The notes below the pieces were generated by a model. It had not been told where the DNA came from, ran no database searches, and was given only the letters and a program-made list of their open reading frames with translations. Position numbers and translations under genes: made by a program. DNA of 64,000 bases from NCBI RefSeq assembly GCF_002941025.1, contig NZ_PTJS01000001.1, positions 6,551,766 through 6,615,765 of the forward strand, read 5' to 3'. Of the stretch, positions 17,840-29,100 are shown piece after piece. Origin of the DNA: Streptomyces sp. QL37. GTDB taxonomy: Bacteria > Actinomycetota > Actinomycetes > Streptomycetales > Streptomycetaceae. Position 1 is the stretch's first letter. Every line of letters begins with the position of its first letter.

Positions 17840-19426
17840 GTGGACCAGATGGCGCTCCTGCTCCTGCTCCTGCTCGGAGCGGTGGTCACGGTGCCGCTCG
17901 GGGAGCGCCTGCGTCTCCCGGCACCGATCCTGATGACCCTCGCCGGGATCGTCATGGCCTTCGCCAGCTTCGTTCCCGACGTGGACATCCCACCGGAGAT
18001 CATCCTCCCGGCCCTCCTGCCGCCGCTGCTCTACGCCTCCGTGCAGCGCACCTCCTGGCGGCAGTTCGCGGCCAACCGACGGCCGATCTTCCTGCTGGCC
18101 GTCGCTCTCGTCTTCGTCACCACGGCGGCCGTCGCGGCCGTCGCGAACGCGCTGGTACCCGGGCTGCCGATCGCCGCCGCCGTGGCCCTGGGCGCGCTCG
18201 TCGCCCCGCCCGATCCGGTCGCGGCGACGGCCGTGGCCGGATCGGTGGGGCTGCCGCGCCGGCTCGTGTCGATCCTGGAGGGCGAGGGACTGTTCAACGA
18301 CGTCACGGCCATCGTCCTCTACCACGTGGCGATCGCCGCCGCCGTCAGCGGAACCTTCTCGCTGCCGGCCGCGTTCGGACTGCTCGTCCTCTCCGCCGTC
18401 GTCGCCGTGGTGGTCGGCCTGGTGCTCGGCTGGCTCACCATCAAACTCATGGGGTACCTGGGAGACACCACCCTCCAGGTCGGCCTGACCCTCCTCGTGC
18501 CGTTCGTCAGCTACGTACTCGCCGAGGAGCTGATGGGCTCGGGCGTGCTCGCCGTCCTCACCACCGCGCTCTTCCTCGCCGAGCACACCGCGGACGCCGA
18601 CGACGTCCTCGGGCGGCTCACCGGCCGGTCCTTCTGGGAGATCGTCGACACCCTCATCACCGGCGTCGCCTTCGGCCTGATCGGCCTCGAACTCCACAAC
18701 GTCTTCGGCACCGCCGACGGACACGAACTGCGCCTGCTGGGCTGGGGCCTCGCCGTCGCCGCGGTCGTCATCGGCGTCCGGCTCCTGTGGCTGCTGCCCG
18801 CCGCCTGGCTCGCCAAGCGGCTGCACACCCGGCGTGACGTCAGCGAGGAGATCCCCACCGGCGTGCGCGAGACCGTCATCATGTGGTGGGCGGGGATGCG
18901 CGGAGTGGCCTCCGTCGCGCTGGCGCTGGCGATCCCGCTGGAGACGGACGACGGCAAGCCGTTCCCCGGCCGGGACGAGATCGTCTTCATCGCCTTCGTC
19001 GTCATCATGGTGACCCTCGTCCTCCAGGGCCTGACCCTGCCGTGGCTCGTACGCAAGCTCGGCGTCCGGGCGGACACCGAGGCCGAGCAGGCACTGGAGC
19101 GCGACCTCGCGATCCGGGCGGCCAAGGCGGCCAAGACCCGCCTCAAGGAGGTCCAGGACACCGAGGGACTCCCCGAGGAGGTCCTGGAGCGGCTGCAGCG
19201 CGCCGCCTACGACATCGGGGCGCGGATCAGTCCCGACATGGTCGACGAGGACCGGCGGGAGGCGTACGCGCAGCGCGCCGAGCGCTTCAGGGAGGTCGCC
19301 CGGATCCAGCGCGAGATGATGTCGGCCGCCCGGCACGCGGTGCTCGCCGCGCGCAGCGAGCCCGGGTCGGACCCCGAGGTGGTGGACCGGGTGCTGCGCT
19401 ACCTGGACGTACGCAGCCTGCGCTGA
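17840..19426 (+). CDS. CPA1-family Na+/H+ antiporter
   Basis: This 528-residue membrane protein exchanges Na+ (or K+) for protons. About twelve hydrophobic helices are visible. The ion-site motifs PPDPVAATAVAG and GEGLFNDVTAIVLY carry the paired acidic residues of NhaP/NHE-type antiporters, and the helix WWAGMRGVASVALALAIPL is a further family mark. A soluble C-terminal tail of about 110 residues is rich in charged coiled-coil sequence. GGAAGG lies before the GTG start. It is convergent with the MscS gene. Confidence 0.93.
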   Translation: MDQMALLLLLLLGAVVTVPLGERLRLPAPILMTLAGIVMAFASFVPDVDIPPEIILPALLPPLLYASVQRTSWRQFAANRRPIFLLAVALVFVTTAAVAAVANALVPGLPIAAAVALGALVAPPDPVAATAVAGSVGLPRRLVSILEGEGLFNDVTAIVLYHVAIAAAVSGTFSLPAAFGLLVLSAVVAVVVGLVLGWLTIKLMGYLGDTTLQVGLTLLVPFVSYVLAEELMGSGVLAVLTTALFLAEHTADADDVLGRLTGRSFWEIVDTLITGVAFGLIGLELHNVFGTADGHELRLLGWGLAVAAVVIGVRLLWLLPAAWLAKRLHTRRDVSEEIPTGVRETVIMWWAGMRGVASVALALAIPLETDDGKPFPGRDEIVFIAFVVIMVTLVLQGLTLPWLVRKLGVRADTEAEQALERDLAIRAAKAAKTRLKEVQDTEGLPEEVLERLQRAAYDIGARISPDMVDEDRREAYAQRAERFREVARIQREMMSAARHAVLAARSEPGSDPEVVDRVLRYLDVRSLR

Positions 19427-19452
19427 CCGGCCCACCCGCCCGCGGGACCCGC

Positions 19453-20595
19453 TCAGCCACGTCCTGTGCGGGGCGCCTTGTCCGGGGTCGGTACACGGCC
19501 GTTGGACGACGTCAGGCCGGTGTCCGCACCCGTCAGCTCCCGCCAGTGGTCGCCCGGCGGCAGCGCCGCGGGCGACGTCACGACCCGGGGCAGCGCGTAC
19601 GGGTGGTTGTCCCGGAGCCAGCCGATCATCTGCTCCCGCACCGCGCAGCGCACCGTCCAGATGTCGTCCGCGTCCTTCGCGGTGACCACCGCCCGCACCT
19701 CGATCGTGGTCGGGGTGGTGTCCGTGACCGCCAGGGACCAGTCGCGGCCGTCCCAGGCGGCGCACTCGCCGAGGATGTCGCGCAGCCGGTCACGCATCGC
19801 GGCGACCGGGGCCGAGTGGTCGAGCTGGAAGAAGACGGTGCCGGTCATCTGCACGCCGCCGCGCGACCAGTTCTCGAACGGGTTGCTCGTGAAGTAGGAC
19901 ACGGGCATGGTGAACCGCCGTTCGTCCCAGGTCCGCACGGTGAGGAAGGTCAGGGTGATCTCCTCGACCGTCCCCCATTCCCCGTCCACGACCACGGTGT
20001 CACCGAGCCGCACCATGTCGCCGAAGGCGATCTGGAACCCGGCGAAGAGGTTGCCGAGCGTGGACTGGGCGGCGACACCGGCGACGATGCCGAGCACACC
20101 GGCCGAGGCCAGCATCGAGGTGCCGACGGTCTGCATCGCGGGGAAGGTGAGCAGCATCGCGGCGACCGCGACCGTCGCCACCACCGCGGTGACCACACGC
20201 TGGATCAGCGTGACCTGGGTCCGGACCCGGCGGACACGGGCGGGATCGCGGGTGGAGGTCGCGTAACGGGCGTACGAGGACTGGACGATCGTGGCGGCGA
20301 CCCGGATCACCAGCCAGGCCGACGCCGCGATCAGGACCAGGGTCAGGACCTGCCCGATCGCGTCCCGGTTGTCCCGCACCACGTCGAGCCGGAGCTGGTC
20401 GAAGCTGGCCCTCAGCAGCGCCGTGCAGAGCACCACCTGCATGGGCGGACGGCAGAGCCGCAGCAGACCCCAGAGCGGGGTCTCGTGATGGCGGCCGTCG
20501 GCGCGGCGCAGCAGCAGATCGACCAGCCACCCCACCAGCAGGGTGATCAGCAGCGACCCGCCCAGCACGAGCACCGGCCGCAGTACGTTCTCCAT
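19453..20595 (-). CDS. MscS-family mechanosensitive channel
   Basis: The 380-residue product has four N-terminal hydrophobic helices and the MscS core. The pore-lining helix is ASAGVLGIVAGVAAQSTLGN, followed by the beta domain start DMVRLGDTVVVDGEWGTVEEI and a C-terminal alpha/beta domain. The start at MENVLRPVLV was chosen because GGAGG lies just upstream; an open frame extends another 76 codons without membrane character. The gene is divergent from the small hydrolase gene, 46 bases away. Confidence 0.9.
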   Translation of the reverse strand: MENVLRPVLVLGGSLLITLLVGWLVDLLLRRADGRHHETPLWGLLRLCRPPMQVVLCTALLRASFDQLRLDVVRDNRDAIGQVLTLVLIAASAWLVIRVAATIVQSSYARYATSTRDPARVRRVRTQVTLIQRVVTAVVATVAVAAMLLTFPAMQTVGTSMLASAGVLGIVAGVAAQSTLGNLFAGFQIAFGDMVRLGDTVVVDGEWGTVEEITLTFLTVRTWDERRFTMPVSYFTSNPFENWSRGGVQMTGTVFFQLDHSAPVAAMRDRLRDILGECAAWDGRDWSLAVTDTTPTTIEVRAVVTAKDADDIWTVRCAVREQMIGWLRDNHPYALPRVVTSPAALPPGDHWRELTGADTGLTSSNGRVPTPDKAPRTGRG

Positions 20596-20641
20596 TCCGT
20601 CGTCCTCCAAGAGTCGGGGCGGGCCTGGCACCATGGACCGC

Positions 20642-21211
20642 ATGAACATCATGCTTTTCCACTCGATCCACGGTCTGAGGCCGGCCGTGCACGCTTCCGC
20701 CGAGCGGCTGCGCGCGGCAGGGCACGAGGTGCGCGTGCCCGATCTCTTCGAGGGGCACACCTTCGAAACGGTCGAGGACGGAACGGCCTTCAAGGAACAG
20801 GTGGGCAAGGAGGAGCTGCTCAAGCGCGCCGTCCTGGCCGCGGCGCCCTACTCCGACCAGGGCCTCGTGTACGCGGGATTCTCGTTCGGCGCGTCCGTGG
20901 CGCAGACCCTCGCGCTCGGTGACGCCAAGGCCCGCGGCCTGCTCCTGCTCCACGGCACGTCGGACATCGCCGAGAACGCTTCGGTGGACGAGCTGCCCGT
21001 ACAGCTGCACGTCGCCGACCCCGACGTGTTCGAGTCGCCGGACTGGCTGAACAGCTGGTACCTCCAGATGCAGCGGACCGGGGCCGACGTCGAGATCTAC
21101 CGCTATCCCGGGGCCGGACACCTCTACACCGACCCCGATCTGCCCGACTTCGACCAGGACGCGGCCGACCTGACCTGGAAGGTGGCGCTCGGCTTCCTCG
21201 CCACGCTGTAG
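20642..21211 (+). CDS. Dienelactone hydrolase-like small alpha/beta hydrolase
   Basis: This 189-residue protein has the compact dienelactone hydrolase fold. The nucleophile elbow reads GFSFGAS, with Ser where true dienelactone hydrolases have Cys. The acid is probably in VADPDVFES and the His in GAGHLYTD, close to the C-terminus. The start is either this ATG or one three codons upstream; neither has a strong ribosome-binding site. The substrate is not known. Confidence 0.8.
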   Translation: MNIMLFHSIHGLRPAVHASAERLRAAGHEVRVPDLFEGHTFETVEDGTAFKEQVGKEELLKRAVLAAAPYSDQGLVYAGFSFGASVAQTLALGDAKARGLLLLHGTSDIAENASVDELPVQLHVADPDVFESPDWLNSWYLQMQRTGADVEIYRYPGAGHLYTDPDLPDFDQDAADLTWKVALGFLATL

Positions 21212-21265
21212 TCACGCGGCAGGGCGGCGCACCCCGGTGCGCGGCCCTGCCCGGGCCTCCGCCGG

Positions 21266-22930
21266 TCAGCGCACCGGCGCGCTCACCCGCTCGATCCGCT
21301 GGGTGCCGCTGAGCGTGCGGTAGGAGCGGACCCAGGACGACGTCGCGTCCTTCGCGGTCTTGTCGGAGACCGCGTAGTAGTCCATCTGCGAGCGCTCTGC
21401 CGTCACGTCGAGGACGCCGTAGCCGTGCGAGTCCAGATCGACCCACTTCACATGGCGGTTCGCGGTCCTCACCGCCGCCGCGGCTACCAGCGACACCGTC
21501 TGCGGAGCGACCCTCAGGATGTCGTCCAGGTTGTCCGAGGTCACCGACGTCACCACGAACTCGGTGGCCGCGGATGCGGAGAGCGGATACGTCGCAGCCT
21601 TCACGGGTACGTCGTTGGCCCACGCCATGTGGATGTCACCGGTCAGGAAGACCGTGTCGCTCACGCCATGGTCCCGCAGGTGGGAGATCAGCTCCTTGCG
21701 GTCGTCCGTGTAGCCGTCCCACTGGTCGACGTTGACCGCCAGCCCCTCCGCGGGCAGTCCCAGCAGCTCCGCGAGCGGCGCGAGCAGATGGGCCGGCAAC
21801 GCCCCGAAGGCGACCGGCGAGATCATCACCGAGGTGCCGACGAGCTTCCAGCGGGCGTCCGACGCGGTCAGCCCGGCCTTCAGCCAGTCCAGCTGCGCCC
21901 GCCCCGTGATCGAGCGCCCGGGGTCGTCGACCGCGCCGTCACCGATCGACGCCTGCTCGGAACGGAAGCTGCGCAGGTCGAGCAGGTGCAGCTCCGCCAG
22001 ACCGCCGAAGCTCAGCCGCCGGTGGACGGTGCCCTCGGTGGAGGCGCGGACGGGCATCCACTCGAAGTACGCCTGCTTCGCGGCGGCCACCCGGGCGGCC
22101 CAGGAGCCCTCCGTGCCGGGGGTGTGGTTCTCGGCTCCCCCCGACCACGCGTCGTTGGCGAACTCGTGGTCGTCCCAGATGGCGATCACGGGATGGGCGG
22201 CGTGCAGTGCCTGGAGGTCGGTGTCCGTCTTGTACGTGGCGTGCCGGAGGCGGTAGTCGGCGAGGGTGAGGATCTCGTGCAGCGGGGCGTGGGGGCGTAC
22301 GACGGTGTCCTGGGTCGGGTAACTGCCCGACGCGTACTCGTAGATGTAGTCGCCCAGGTGCAGCACGGCGTCGAGGTCGGCGCGGTCCGCGAGGTGGCGG
22401 TACGGGGAGAACCAGCCGGCCTCCCAGTTGGCGCAGGAGACCACCCCGAACCGGATCCCGGCGACGGAGGCCCCGGCGGCCGGCGCGGTGCGGGTGCGGC
22501 CGACGGGGGAGAGGACGCCCTGCCCGCCCTCGGTCCCGCCGGGGGGAGCCGAGAAGCGGAACCAGTAGTCCGTGGCCGGGCGCAGCCCCCGGACATCGGC
22601 CTTGACGGTGTGGTCGGCTTCGGCCCGCGCGACGGCCGTGCCCCGGGCGGCCACCCGCGAGAAGGCCTTGTCCTCGGCGATCTCCCAGACCACCGGCGTA
22701 TCGGCGCCGACGCCCGAGCCGGGCACGGCAGCCGGGGAGGGGGTGACGCGGGTCCACAGAAGTATGCCGTCGGGCAGGGGGTCGCCGGAGGCGACGCCGT
22801 GCAGGAAGGCGGGGCCGTCGGCGGCCCGGGCGCCGGTGGCGGTGAGCACGGTGCCCGCGACCGCGGTGGCGGCGGCGGCCTTCACGACCGTGCGGCGGCT
22901 GGGTGCGGCGGAGAGGAGTCGTCTGGTCAC
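21266..22930 (-). CDS. phoD: Secreted PhoD-type alkaline phosphatase / phosphodiesterase
   Basis: PhoD enzymes are Tat-exported Ca/Fe-dependent phosphodiesterases that scavenge phosphate. The 554-residue product begins with a Tat signal ([19 protein letters not shown]) cleaved near GARA-ADG. The Fn3-like N-domain ([21 protein letters not shown]) is followed by metal-ligand motifs [38 protein letters not shown] and [10 protein letters not shown]. Start is GTG. No PHO box was located with confidence in the short upstream gap. Confidence 0.93.
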   Translation of the reverse strand: MTRRLLSAAPSRRTVVKAAAATAVAGTVLTATGARAADGPAFLHGVASGDPLPDGILLWTRVTPSPAAVPGSGVGADTPVVWEIAEDKAFSRVAARGTAVARAEADHTVKADVRGLRPATDYWFRFSAPPGGTEGGQGVLSPVGRTRTAPAAGASVAGIRFGVVSCANWEAGWFSPYRHLADRADLDAVLHLGDYIYEYASGSYPTQDTVVRPHAPLHEILTLADYRLRHATYKTDTDLQALHAAHPVIAIWDDHEFANDAWSGGAENHTPGTEGSWAARVAAAKQAYFEWMPVRASTEGTVHRRLSFGGLAELHLLDLRSFRSEQASIGDGAVDDPGRSITGRAQLDWLKAGLTASDARWKLVGTSVMISPVAFGALPAHLLAPLAELLGLPAEGLAVNVDQWDGYTDDRKELISHLRDHGVSDTVFLTGDIHMAWANDVPVKAATYPLSASAATEFVVTSVTSDNLDDILRVAPQTVSLVAAAAVRTANRHVKWVDLDSHGYGVLDVTAERSQMDYYAVSDKTAKDATSSWVRSYRTLSGTQRIERVSAPVR

Positions 22931-22959
22931 GGACGATCACCCTACTGGCGGGTAGAGCG

Positions 22960-22996
22960 AACAGGCGGGCGAACAGAGGAAGTTCGCCCGCCTGTT
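22960..22996 (-). terminator. Hairpin terminator behind the DsbA-like gene
   Basis: A 15-bp perfect stem (AACAGGCGGGCGAAC, 22960-22974, with 22982-22996) and 7-base loop lie 57 bases after the stop of the DsbA-like gene and upstream of phoD. No T-run follows, as is common in Streptomyces. Confidence 0.65.
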
Positions 22997-23053
22997 GGCC
23001 GGATGACGCCCGGAGTTGTGCCCGCGGTCCCCGTCGGGCCGCGGGTCTTCCTG

Positions 23054-23869
23054 TCAGCCCTTGAGCGCCTTGGTGACGGCAGCGTTGAAGTCGGCCACCG
23101 TCATGGGCGCGTTCTCGCTGCCCTCGGCGGTGAGCGTCTTGCCGTCCATCTTGAGGGTCGGCGTGCCCTGGACACCGCTCTTGTCGAACGCCTTGGACAT
23201 CTTGATCGCCCAGGCGTCGTAGGTGCCGTCCTCGACGTCCTTCTGGAACGCCTTGTTGCCCTTCAGCGCGTCCACCGACTCCGCCACGTCGATCAGGTAG
23301 CTGTCCTTGGCGAACTTGTCGTCCGTCTCCTCGGGGTGGTACTTCGCGGAGTACAGGGCGGTCTTGTACTCCAGGAAGGCGTCCGGGCTCACGTTCAGCG
23401 CCGCACCCAGCGCGCTCAGGGCGTTCTTCGAGCCCTCGCCGCTGTCCGAGTTGTCGATGAAGGTCGCGCCGACGTACTTGATCTTGTACTTGCCGGCGTC
23501 GACGTCCTTGGCCACGGTCTCGCCGACCGTCTGCTCGAACGTGGCGCAGATCGGGCAGCGCGAGTCCTCGTACAGCTCCAGGGTCTTCTTGGCGCTCGAC
23601 TCGCCGATCACGACGGTCGTGCCGTCGTCACCCGAGGTGTTCCTGGGGGCGGTGACGTTCTTCGCGTCCGCGGCGGCCTCCCAGGCGGAGGGCTTGTTCA
23701 GCTGCATCACGCCGTAGCTGACACCGCCGGCGATCGCGAGCACGGCGACGACCGAGACGCCGACGACGATCTGCTTGCGGGTCTTGTCCTTCTTGGCCTG
23801 GCGCTCGCGCTCCGCGCGCAGCCGCTCGCGGGCGGCGGACTTGTTGGCCTGGCTGTTGCGCTTGCTCAT
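23054..23869 (-). CDS. Membrane-anchored DsbA-like thioredoxin-fold protein
   Basis: The 271-residue protein has a very basic cytoplasmic N-terminus, one membrane anchor at about residues 33-53 (QIVVGVSVVAVLAIAGGVSYG) and an extracytoplasmic thioredoxin-like DsbA domain. The active site is SRCPICATFE (CPIC) and the cis-Pro loop is GVQGTPTLKMDG. It probably oxidises or isomerises disulfides in secreted proteins. The downstream-encoded membrane protein (upstream on this strand) may belong to the same unit, 47 bases away. Confidence 0.88.
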   Translation of the reverse strand: MSKRNSQANKSAARERLRAERERQAKKDKTRKQIVVGVSVVAVLAIAGGVSYGVMQLNKPSAWEAAADAKNVTAPRNTSGDDGTTVVIGESSAKKTLELYEDSRCPICATFEQTVGETVAKDVDAGKYKIKYVGATFIDNSDSGEGSKNALSALGAALNVSPDAFLEYKTALYSAKYHPEETDDKFAKDSYLIDVAESVDALKGNKAFQKDVEDGTYDAWAIKMSKAFDKSGVQGTPTLKMDGKTLTAEGSENAPMTVADFNAAVTKALKG

Positions 23870-23916
23870 GGGGGTGCTCCGTGGAGGTGGGGTGGCTCGG
23901 GGGACTTACCGCGTAC

Positions 23917-24660
23917 TCAGGCAGGGGCGGGAGCCGGACGCGGTGGGCCCCTCCGTCCCACGGAGTGCACCAGGAAGCGGGCCGGGGCGAGCGGGTGCGG
24001 GCGTCCGGCGCGCCGGGCGCCGGACCGCACGCGGCGCCGGGCGGTCCCCACCACGGCGACCGCGGTGAACAGCGGCCGGAAGGCGAAGGCGGCGGCCGCG
24101 CGCAGCATCCCCGCGAGGGCGGACTCGCCGCGCCGCAGCCAGGCGGCGGCCAGCAGGCCGACCGCCACGTGCGCGGCCAGCAGCAGCCAGGGGACAGCGG
24201 GTCCGGGCGAGGCCAGCAGGGCGGCGGCGTGGCCGCCCTCGCCCGTCACCCCGGCCAGCGGCGTGCCGACCGAGGCCACACCGGAGATTCCGTCGGCGCC
24301 GAGCCCCGGCTCGCCGCCGCAGAGCACGTCGACGCCCACGGAGCGCAGCGGGCCCGCGATCGGGCCGCCCGCCGCCCCGTAGCAGAGGTGCTGGCCGGTG
24401 GTGAACACCGTGTCGGCGGCCAGCTCCAGCGGGACCAGCAGCCCGGCGATCGCGCCGAAACCGCGTTCCCGGCCCGCCAGCGCGAACGCCACGGCGAAGA
24501 CGGCCCCGGCCAGCAGCGCCACGGCGGCCATCGGCAGCGGGACACGGGAGAGCAGCACATGGGACGCGGAGGAGAGCGTGACGACGAGCGCGGTGAACAG
24601 CGCCGCGCGTACCGCTCTGATCTGTGTCCCTGATACGTCCATCGCCGGAGAGTTTGCCAT
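23917..24660 (-). CDS. Hypothetical integral membrane protein beside the DsbA-like gene
   Basis: I do not recognise a named family. The 247-residue product has about five hydrophobic stretches (for example LFTALVVTLSSASHVLLSRV, VPWLLLAAHVAVGLLAAAWL) and a basic, proline-rich C-terminus. Two cysteines occur in extracytoplasmic-looking loops (GQHLCYGAAGG and VDVLCGGEPG). The start has AGGAACGC upstream. Its position just ahead of a DsbA-like gene suggests a link with envelope redox, but this is only contextual. Confidence 0.6.
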   Translation of the reverse strand: MANSPAMDVSGTQIRAVRAALFTALVVTLSSASHVLLSRVPLPMAAVALLAGAVFAVAFALAGRERGFGAIAGLLVPLELAADTVFTTGQHLCYGAAGGPIAGPLRSVGVDVLCGGEPGLGADGISGVASVGTPLAGVTGEGGHAAALLASPGPAVPWLLLAAHVAVGLLAAAWLRRGESALAGMLRAAAAFAFRPLFTAVAVVGTARRRVRSGARRAGRPHPLAPARFLVHSVGRRGPPRPAPAPA

Positions 24661-24699
24661 GCGTTCCTGTATGAGAGCCCTAAGGATCCGCGAGGAGCC

Positions 24700-26025
24700 C
24701 TACAGGCCCGGGATACGGCCGTTGCGGAAGAGGTCGACGAAGATCTGGTGGTCGGCGCGGGCACGCGCGCCGTAGCTGTGCGCGAAGTCCACCAGCAGCT
24801 CGGCGAAGCCCTCCTCGTCGGCCGCGATGGCCGCGTCGATCGCGCGCTCGGTGGAGAACGGCACCAGCGAGTGCCCGCTCTCGTCGTCCGCCGCCGAGTG
24901 CATCGTCGCCGTGGCCCGGCCGAGGTCGGCGACCACCGCCGCGATCTCCTCCGGCTCGTCGATGTCGGACCAGTCCAGATCGACCGCGTACGGGGAGACC
25001 TCGGCGACCAGCTGCCCGGACCCGTCCAGCTCGGTCCAGCCCAGCCACGGGTCGGCGTGCGCCTGGAGGGCGCGCTGCGAGATCACCGTGCGGTGCCCCT
25101 CGTGCTGGAAGTAGTCCCGCACCGCCGCGTCGGTGATGTGCCGGGACACGGCCGGGGTCTGCGCCTGCTTGAGGTAGATCACCACATCGTTCTCCAGGGC
25201 GTCGCTGTTGCCCTCCAGAAGGATGTTGTACGAGGGCAGGCCGGCCGACCCGATGCCGATGCCCCGGCGGCCGACGACGTCCTTCACCCGGTACGAGTCG
25301 GGGCGCGAGAGGCTCGACTCCGGCAGCGTCTCCAGATAGCCGTCGAACGCCGCGAGCACCTTGTACCGCGTCGCCGCGTCCAGGTCGATCGCGCCGCCGT
25401 CGGCGGTGAACCGGCGCTCGAAGTCCCGGATCTCCGTCATCGAGTCCAGCAGACCGAACCGGGTCAGGGCCCGGGCGTCGCGCAGCGCGCCGAGCAGCGG
25501 GCCGTCGGCGGTGTCCAGGGTGAAGGGCGGCACCTCGTCGTTCTTGGCGCCCGTCGCCAGGGCGTGGATCCGCTCGCGGTAGGCGTCGGCGTAGACCCGG
25601 ACCAGCTCACCGATCTGGTCGTCGCCCAGCGCCTTGGCGTAGCCGATCAGGGCGACGGAGGCGGCGAAGCGCTTGAGGTCCCAGGTGAAGGGGCCGACGT
25701 ACGCCTCGTCGAAGTCGTTGACGTTGAACACGAGCCGGCCGTTGGCGTCCATGTACGTGCCGAAATTCTCGGCGTGCAGGTCGCCGTGGATCCACACCCG
25801 GCTCGTGCGTTCGTCCAGATAGGCACCGGTGTGCTGCTCGCGGTCCAGATCGGCGTAGAAGAGCCCGGCCGAGCCCCGGTAGAACGCGAAGGCCGAACCC
25901 GCCATCTTGCGGAACTTGACCCGGAAGGCTGCGGGGTCGGCGGCCAGGAGCTGCCCGAAAGCGGTGTCGAAAACTGCGAGAATCTGCTCCCCGCGCTGCT
26001 CTGCGCCGGTCTGCGTGTCCGACAT
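24700..26025 (-). CDS. DUF2252 family protein
   Basis: The 441-residue protein fits DUF2252, which has a kinase/phosphotransferase-like core. VWIHGDLHAENFGTY resembles the HGDLHxxN catalytic loop and NVNDFDEAYVGP the DFD metal-binding motif of aminoglycoside-phosphotransferase folds. KFRKMAGSAFAFYRGS at the N-terminus is the family hallmark. No substrate is established. The gene is divergent from dnaE, with 169 bases between starts. Confidence 0.85.
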   Translation of the reverse strand: MSDTQTGAEQRGEQILAVFDTAFGQLLAADPAAFRVKFRKMAGSAFAFYRGSAGLFYADLDREQHTGAYLDERTSRVWIHGDLHAENFGTYMDANGRLVFNVNDFDEAYVGPFTWDLKRFAASVALIGYAKALGDDQIGELVRVYADAYRERIHALATGAKNDEVPPFTLDTADGPLLGALRDARALTRFGLLDSMTEIRDFERRFTADGGAIDLDAATRYKVLAAFDGYLETLPESSLSRPDSYRVKDVVGRRGIGIGSAGLPSYNILLEGNSDALENDVVIYLKQAQTPAVSRHITDAAVRDYFQHEGHRTVISQRALQAHADPWLGWTELDGSGQLVAEVSPYAVDLDWSDIDEPEEIAAVVADLGRATATMHSAADDESGHSLVPFSTERAIDAAIAADEEGFAELLVDFAHSYGARARADHQIFVDLFRNGRIPGL

Positions 26026-26194
26026 CGCTGGGTGCCTCCTGGTACATGGCGTTCATGACAAAAGGGACGGGCGTCCCCGGTCTTCCAACGCGCGACCGTA
26101 CCCCGGAGTGCCCGCCGCTTGTCACCTCGGAGACGTAGACTTCCACGCTGTCCCCCTCAGCCGTCATCCCGAGTTCCTCCGGAGGCACAGCGCC

Positions 26195-29100
26195 GTGACC
26201 AAGCCGCCCTTCACGCACCTGCACGTCCACACCCAGTACTCGCTGCTGGACGGTGCCGCGCGGCTCAAGGACATGTTCGAGGCGGCGAACACGATGGGCA
26301 TGTCGCACATCGCGATGACCGACCACGGCAACCTCCACGGCGCCTACGACTTCTTCCACTCGGCCAAGAAGGCCGACGTGACGCCGATCATCGGGATCGA
26401 GGCGTACGTCGCCCCCGCGTCCCGCAAGCACAAGCGCAAGATCCAGTGGGGCCAGCCGCACCAGAAGCGGGACGACGTCTCGGGTTCCGGTGGTTACACC
26501 CACAAGACGATCTGGGCGGCCAACAGCACGGGACTGCACAACCTCTTCAAGCTCTCCTCGGACGCGTACGCCGAGGGCTGGCTGCAGAAGTGGCCGCGCA
26601 TGGACAAGGAGACCATCTCCCAGTGGTCCGAGGGCCTGATCGCCTCCACCGGGTGCCCCTCGGGCGAGCTGCAGACCCGCCTGCGCCTCGGCCAGTTCGA
26701 CGAGGCGGTCAAGGCGGCCTCCGAATACCAGGACATCTTCGGCAAGGACCGGTACTTCCTGGAGCTGATGGACCACGGCATCGACATCGAGCGCCGCGTC
26801 CGCGACGACCTGCTGCGGGTCGGCAAGAAGCTCGGCATCCCGCCGCTCGTGACCAACGACTCGCACTACACCTACGCCCACGAGGCGACCGCGCACGACG
26901 CGCTGCTCTGCATCCAGACCGGCAAGAACCTCTCCGACCCGGACCGCTTCCGCTTCGACGGCACGGGCTACTACCTGAAGACGACGGACGAGATGTACGC
27001 CGTCGACTCCTCGGACGCCTGGCAGGAGGGTTGCGCCAACACCCTCCTCGTCGCGCAGCAGATCGACACCACCGGGATGTTCGAGAAGCGCGACCTGATG
27101 CCGAAGTTCGACATCCCGGAGGGCTTCACCGAGGTCACCTGGTTCCAGGAGGAGGTCCGGGTCGGCATGGCCCGCCGCTACCCCGGAGGCGTCCCCGAGG
27201 ACCGGCAGAAGCAGGCCGAGTACGAGATGGACATCATCATCCAGATGGGGTTCCCGGGGTACTTCCTGGTCGTCGCCGACTTCATCATGTGGGCCAAGAA
27301 CAACGGCATCGCGGTCGGCCCCGGCCGTGGTTCCGCCGCCGGTTCGATCGTCGCGTACGCCATGGGCATCACCGACCTCGACCCGATCACCCACGGGCTG
27401 ATCTTCGAGCGCTTCCTCAACCCCGAGCGCGTCTCCATGCCCGACGTCGACATCGACTTCGACGAGCGCAGGCGCGTCGAGGTGATCCGGTACGTCACGG
27501 AGAAGTACGGCGCCGACAAGGTCGCCATGATCGGCACCTACGGCAAGATCAAGGCCAAGAACGCGATCAAGGACTCCGCCCGCGTCCTCGGCTACCCCTA
27601 CGCGATGGGCGACCGACTCACCAAGGCCATGCCCGCCGACGTCCTCGGCAAGGGCATCGACCTCAGCGGCATCACCGACCCCAAGCACCCGCGCTACAGC
27701 GAGGCGGGCGAGATCCGGGGGATGTACGAGAACGAGCCGGACGTCCAGAAGGTCATCGACACCGCCAAGGGCGTCGAGGGCCTCGTCCGGCAGATGGGTG
27801 TCCACGCCGCCGGCGTGATCATGTCCAGCGAGCCCATCGTCGACCACGCCCCGGTCTGGGTGCGGCACACCGACGGCGTCACCATCACGCAGTGGGACTA
27901 CCCGCAGTGCGAGTCGCTCGGCCTGCTGAAGATGGACTTCCTCGGCCTGCGCAACCTGACGATCATGGACGACGCCATCAAGATGGTGAAGGCCAACAAG
28001 GGCATCGACCTGGAGATGCTCTCCCTGCCCCTGGACGACCCCAAGACGTACGAGCTGCTCTGCCGCGGCGACACGCTCGGGGTCTTCCAGTTCGACGGCG
28101 GCCCCATGCGTTCGCTGCTGCGCCAGATGCAGCCCGACAACTTCGAGGACATCTCCGCCGTCTCGGCCCTCTACCGGCCGGGCCCGATGGGAATGAACTC
28201 GCACACGAACTACGCCGAGCGCAAGAACGCCCGGCAGGAGATCACCCCGATCCACCCGGAGCTGGAGGAGCCCCTCAAGGAGGTCCTCGGGCTCACCTAT
28301 GGCCTGATCGTCTACCAGGAGCAGGTGCAGAAGGCCGCCCAGATCGTCGCCGGGTACTCGCTCGGCGAGGCCGACATCCTGCGCCGCGTGATGGGTAAGA
28401 AGAAGGCCGACGAGCTGGCGAAGAACTTCGTCCTCTTCGAGGCGGGCGCCAAGAAGAACGGCTTCTCCGACGCGGCGATCAAGGCCCTGTGGGACGTGCT
28501 GGTGCCCTTCGCCGGGTACGCGTTCAACAAGGCGCACTCCTCCGCGTACGGCCTGGTCACCTACTGGACCGCCTACCTCAAGGCGAACTACCCCGCCGAG
28601 TACATGGCGGCCCTGCTGACCTCCGTCAAGGACGACAAGGACAAGTCCGCGGTCTACCTCAACGAGTGCCGGCGCATGGGCATCAAGGTGCTCCCGCCGA
28701 ACGTCAACGAGTCCGAGTCGAACTTCGCCGCCCAGGGTGACGACGTGATCCTCTTCGGGCTGACCGCCGTCCGCAACGTCGGGCAGAACGTGGTCGACTC
28801 GATCATCAGGTGCCGCAAGGCGAAGGGGAAGTACTCCACGTTCCCCGACTTCCTCGACAAGGTCGAAGCGGTCGTCTGCAACAAGCGCACCGTCGAGTCG
28901 CTGATCAAGGCCGGCGCCTTCGACGAGATGGGGCACACCCGCAAGGGGCTCGTCGCCCATCACGAGCCGATGATCGACAACGTGGTGCAGGTCAAGCGCA
29001 AGGAGGCCGAGGGGCAGTTCGACCTCTTCGGCGGCGGCGAGACGGACAGCGACGAACCCGGCTTCGGCCTCGACGTGGAGTTCTCCGACATCGAGTGGGA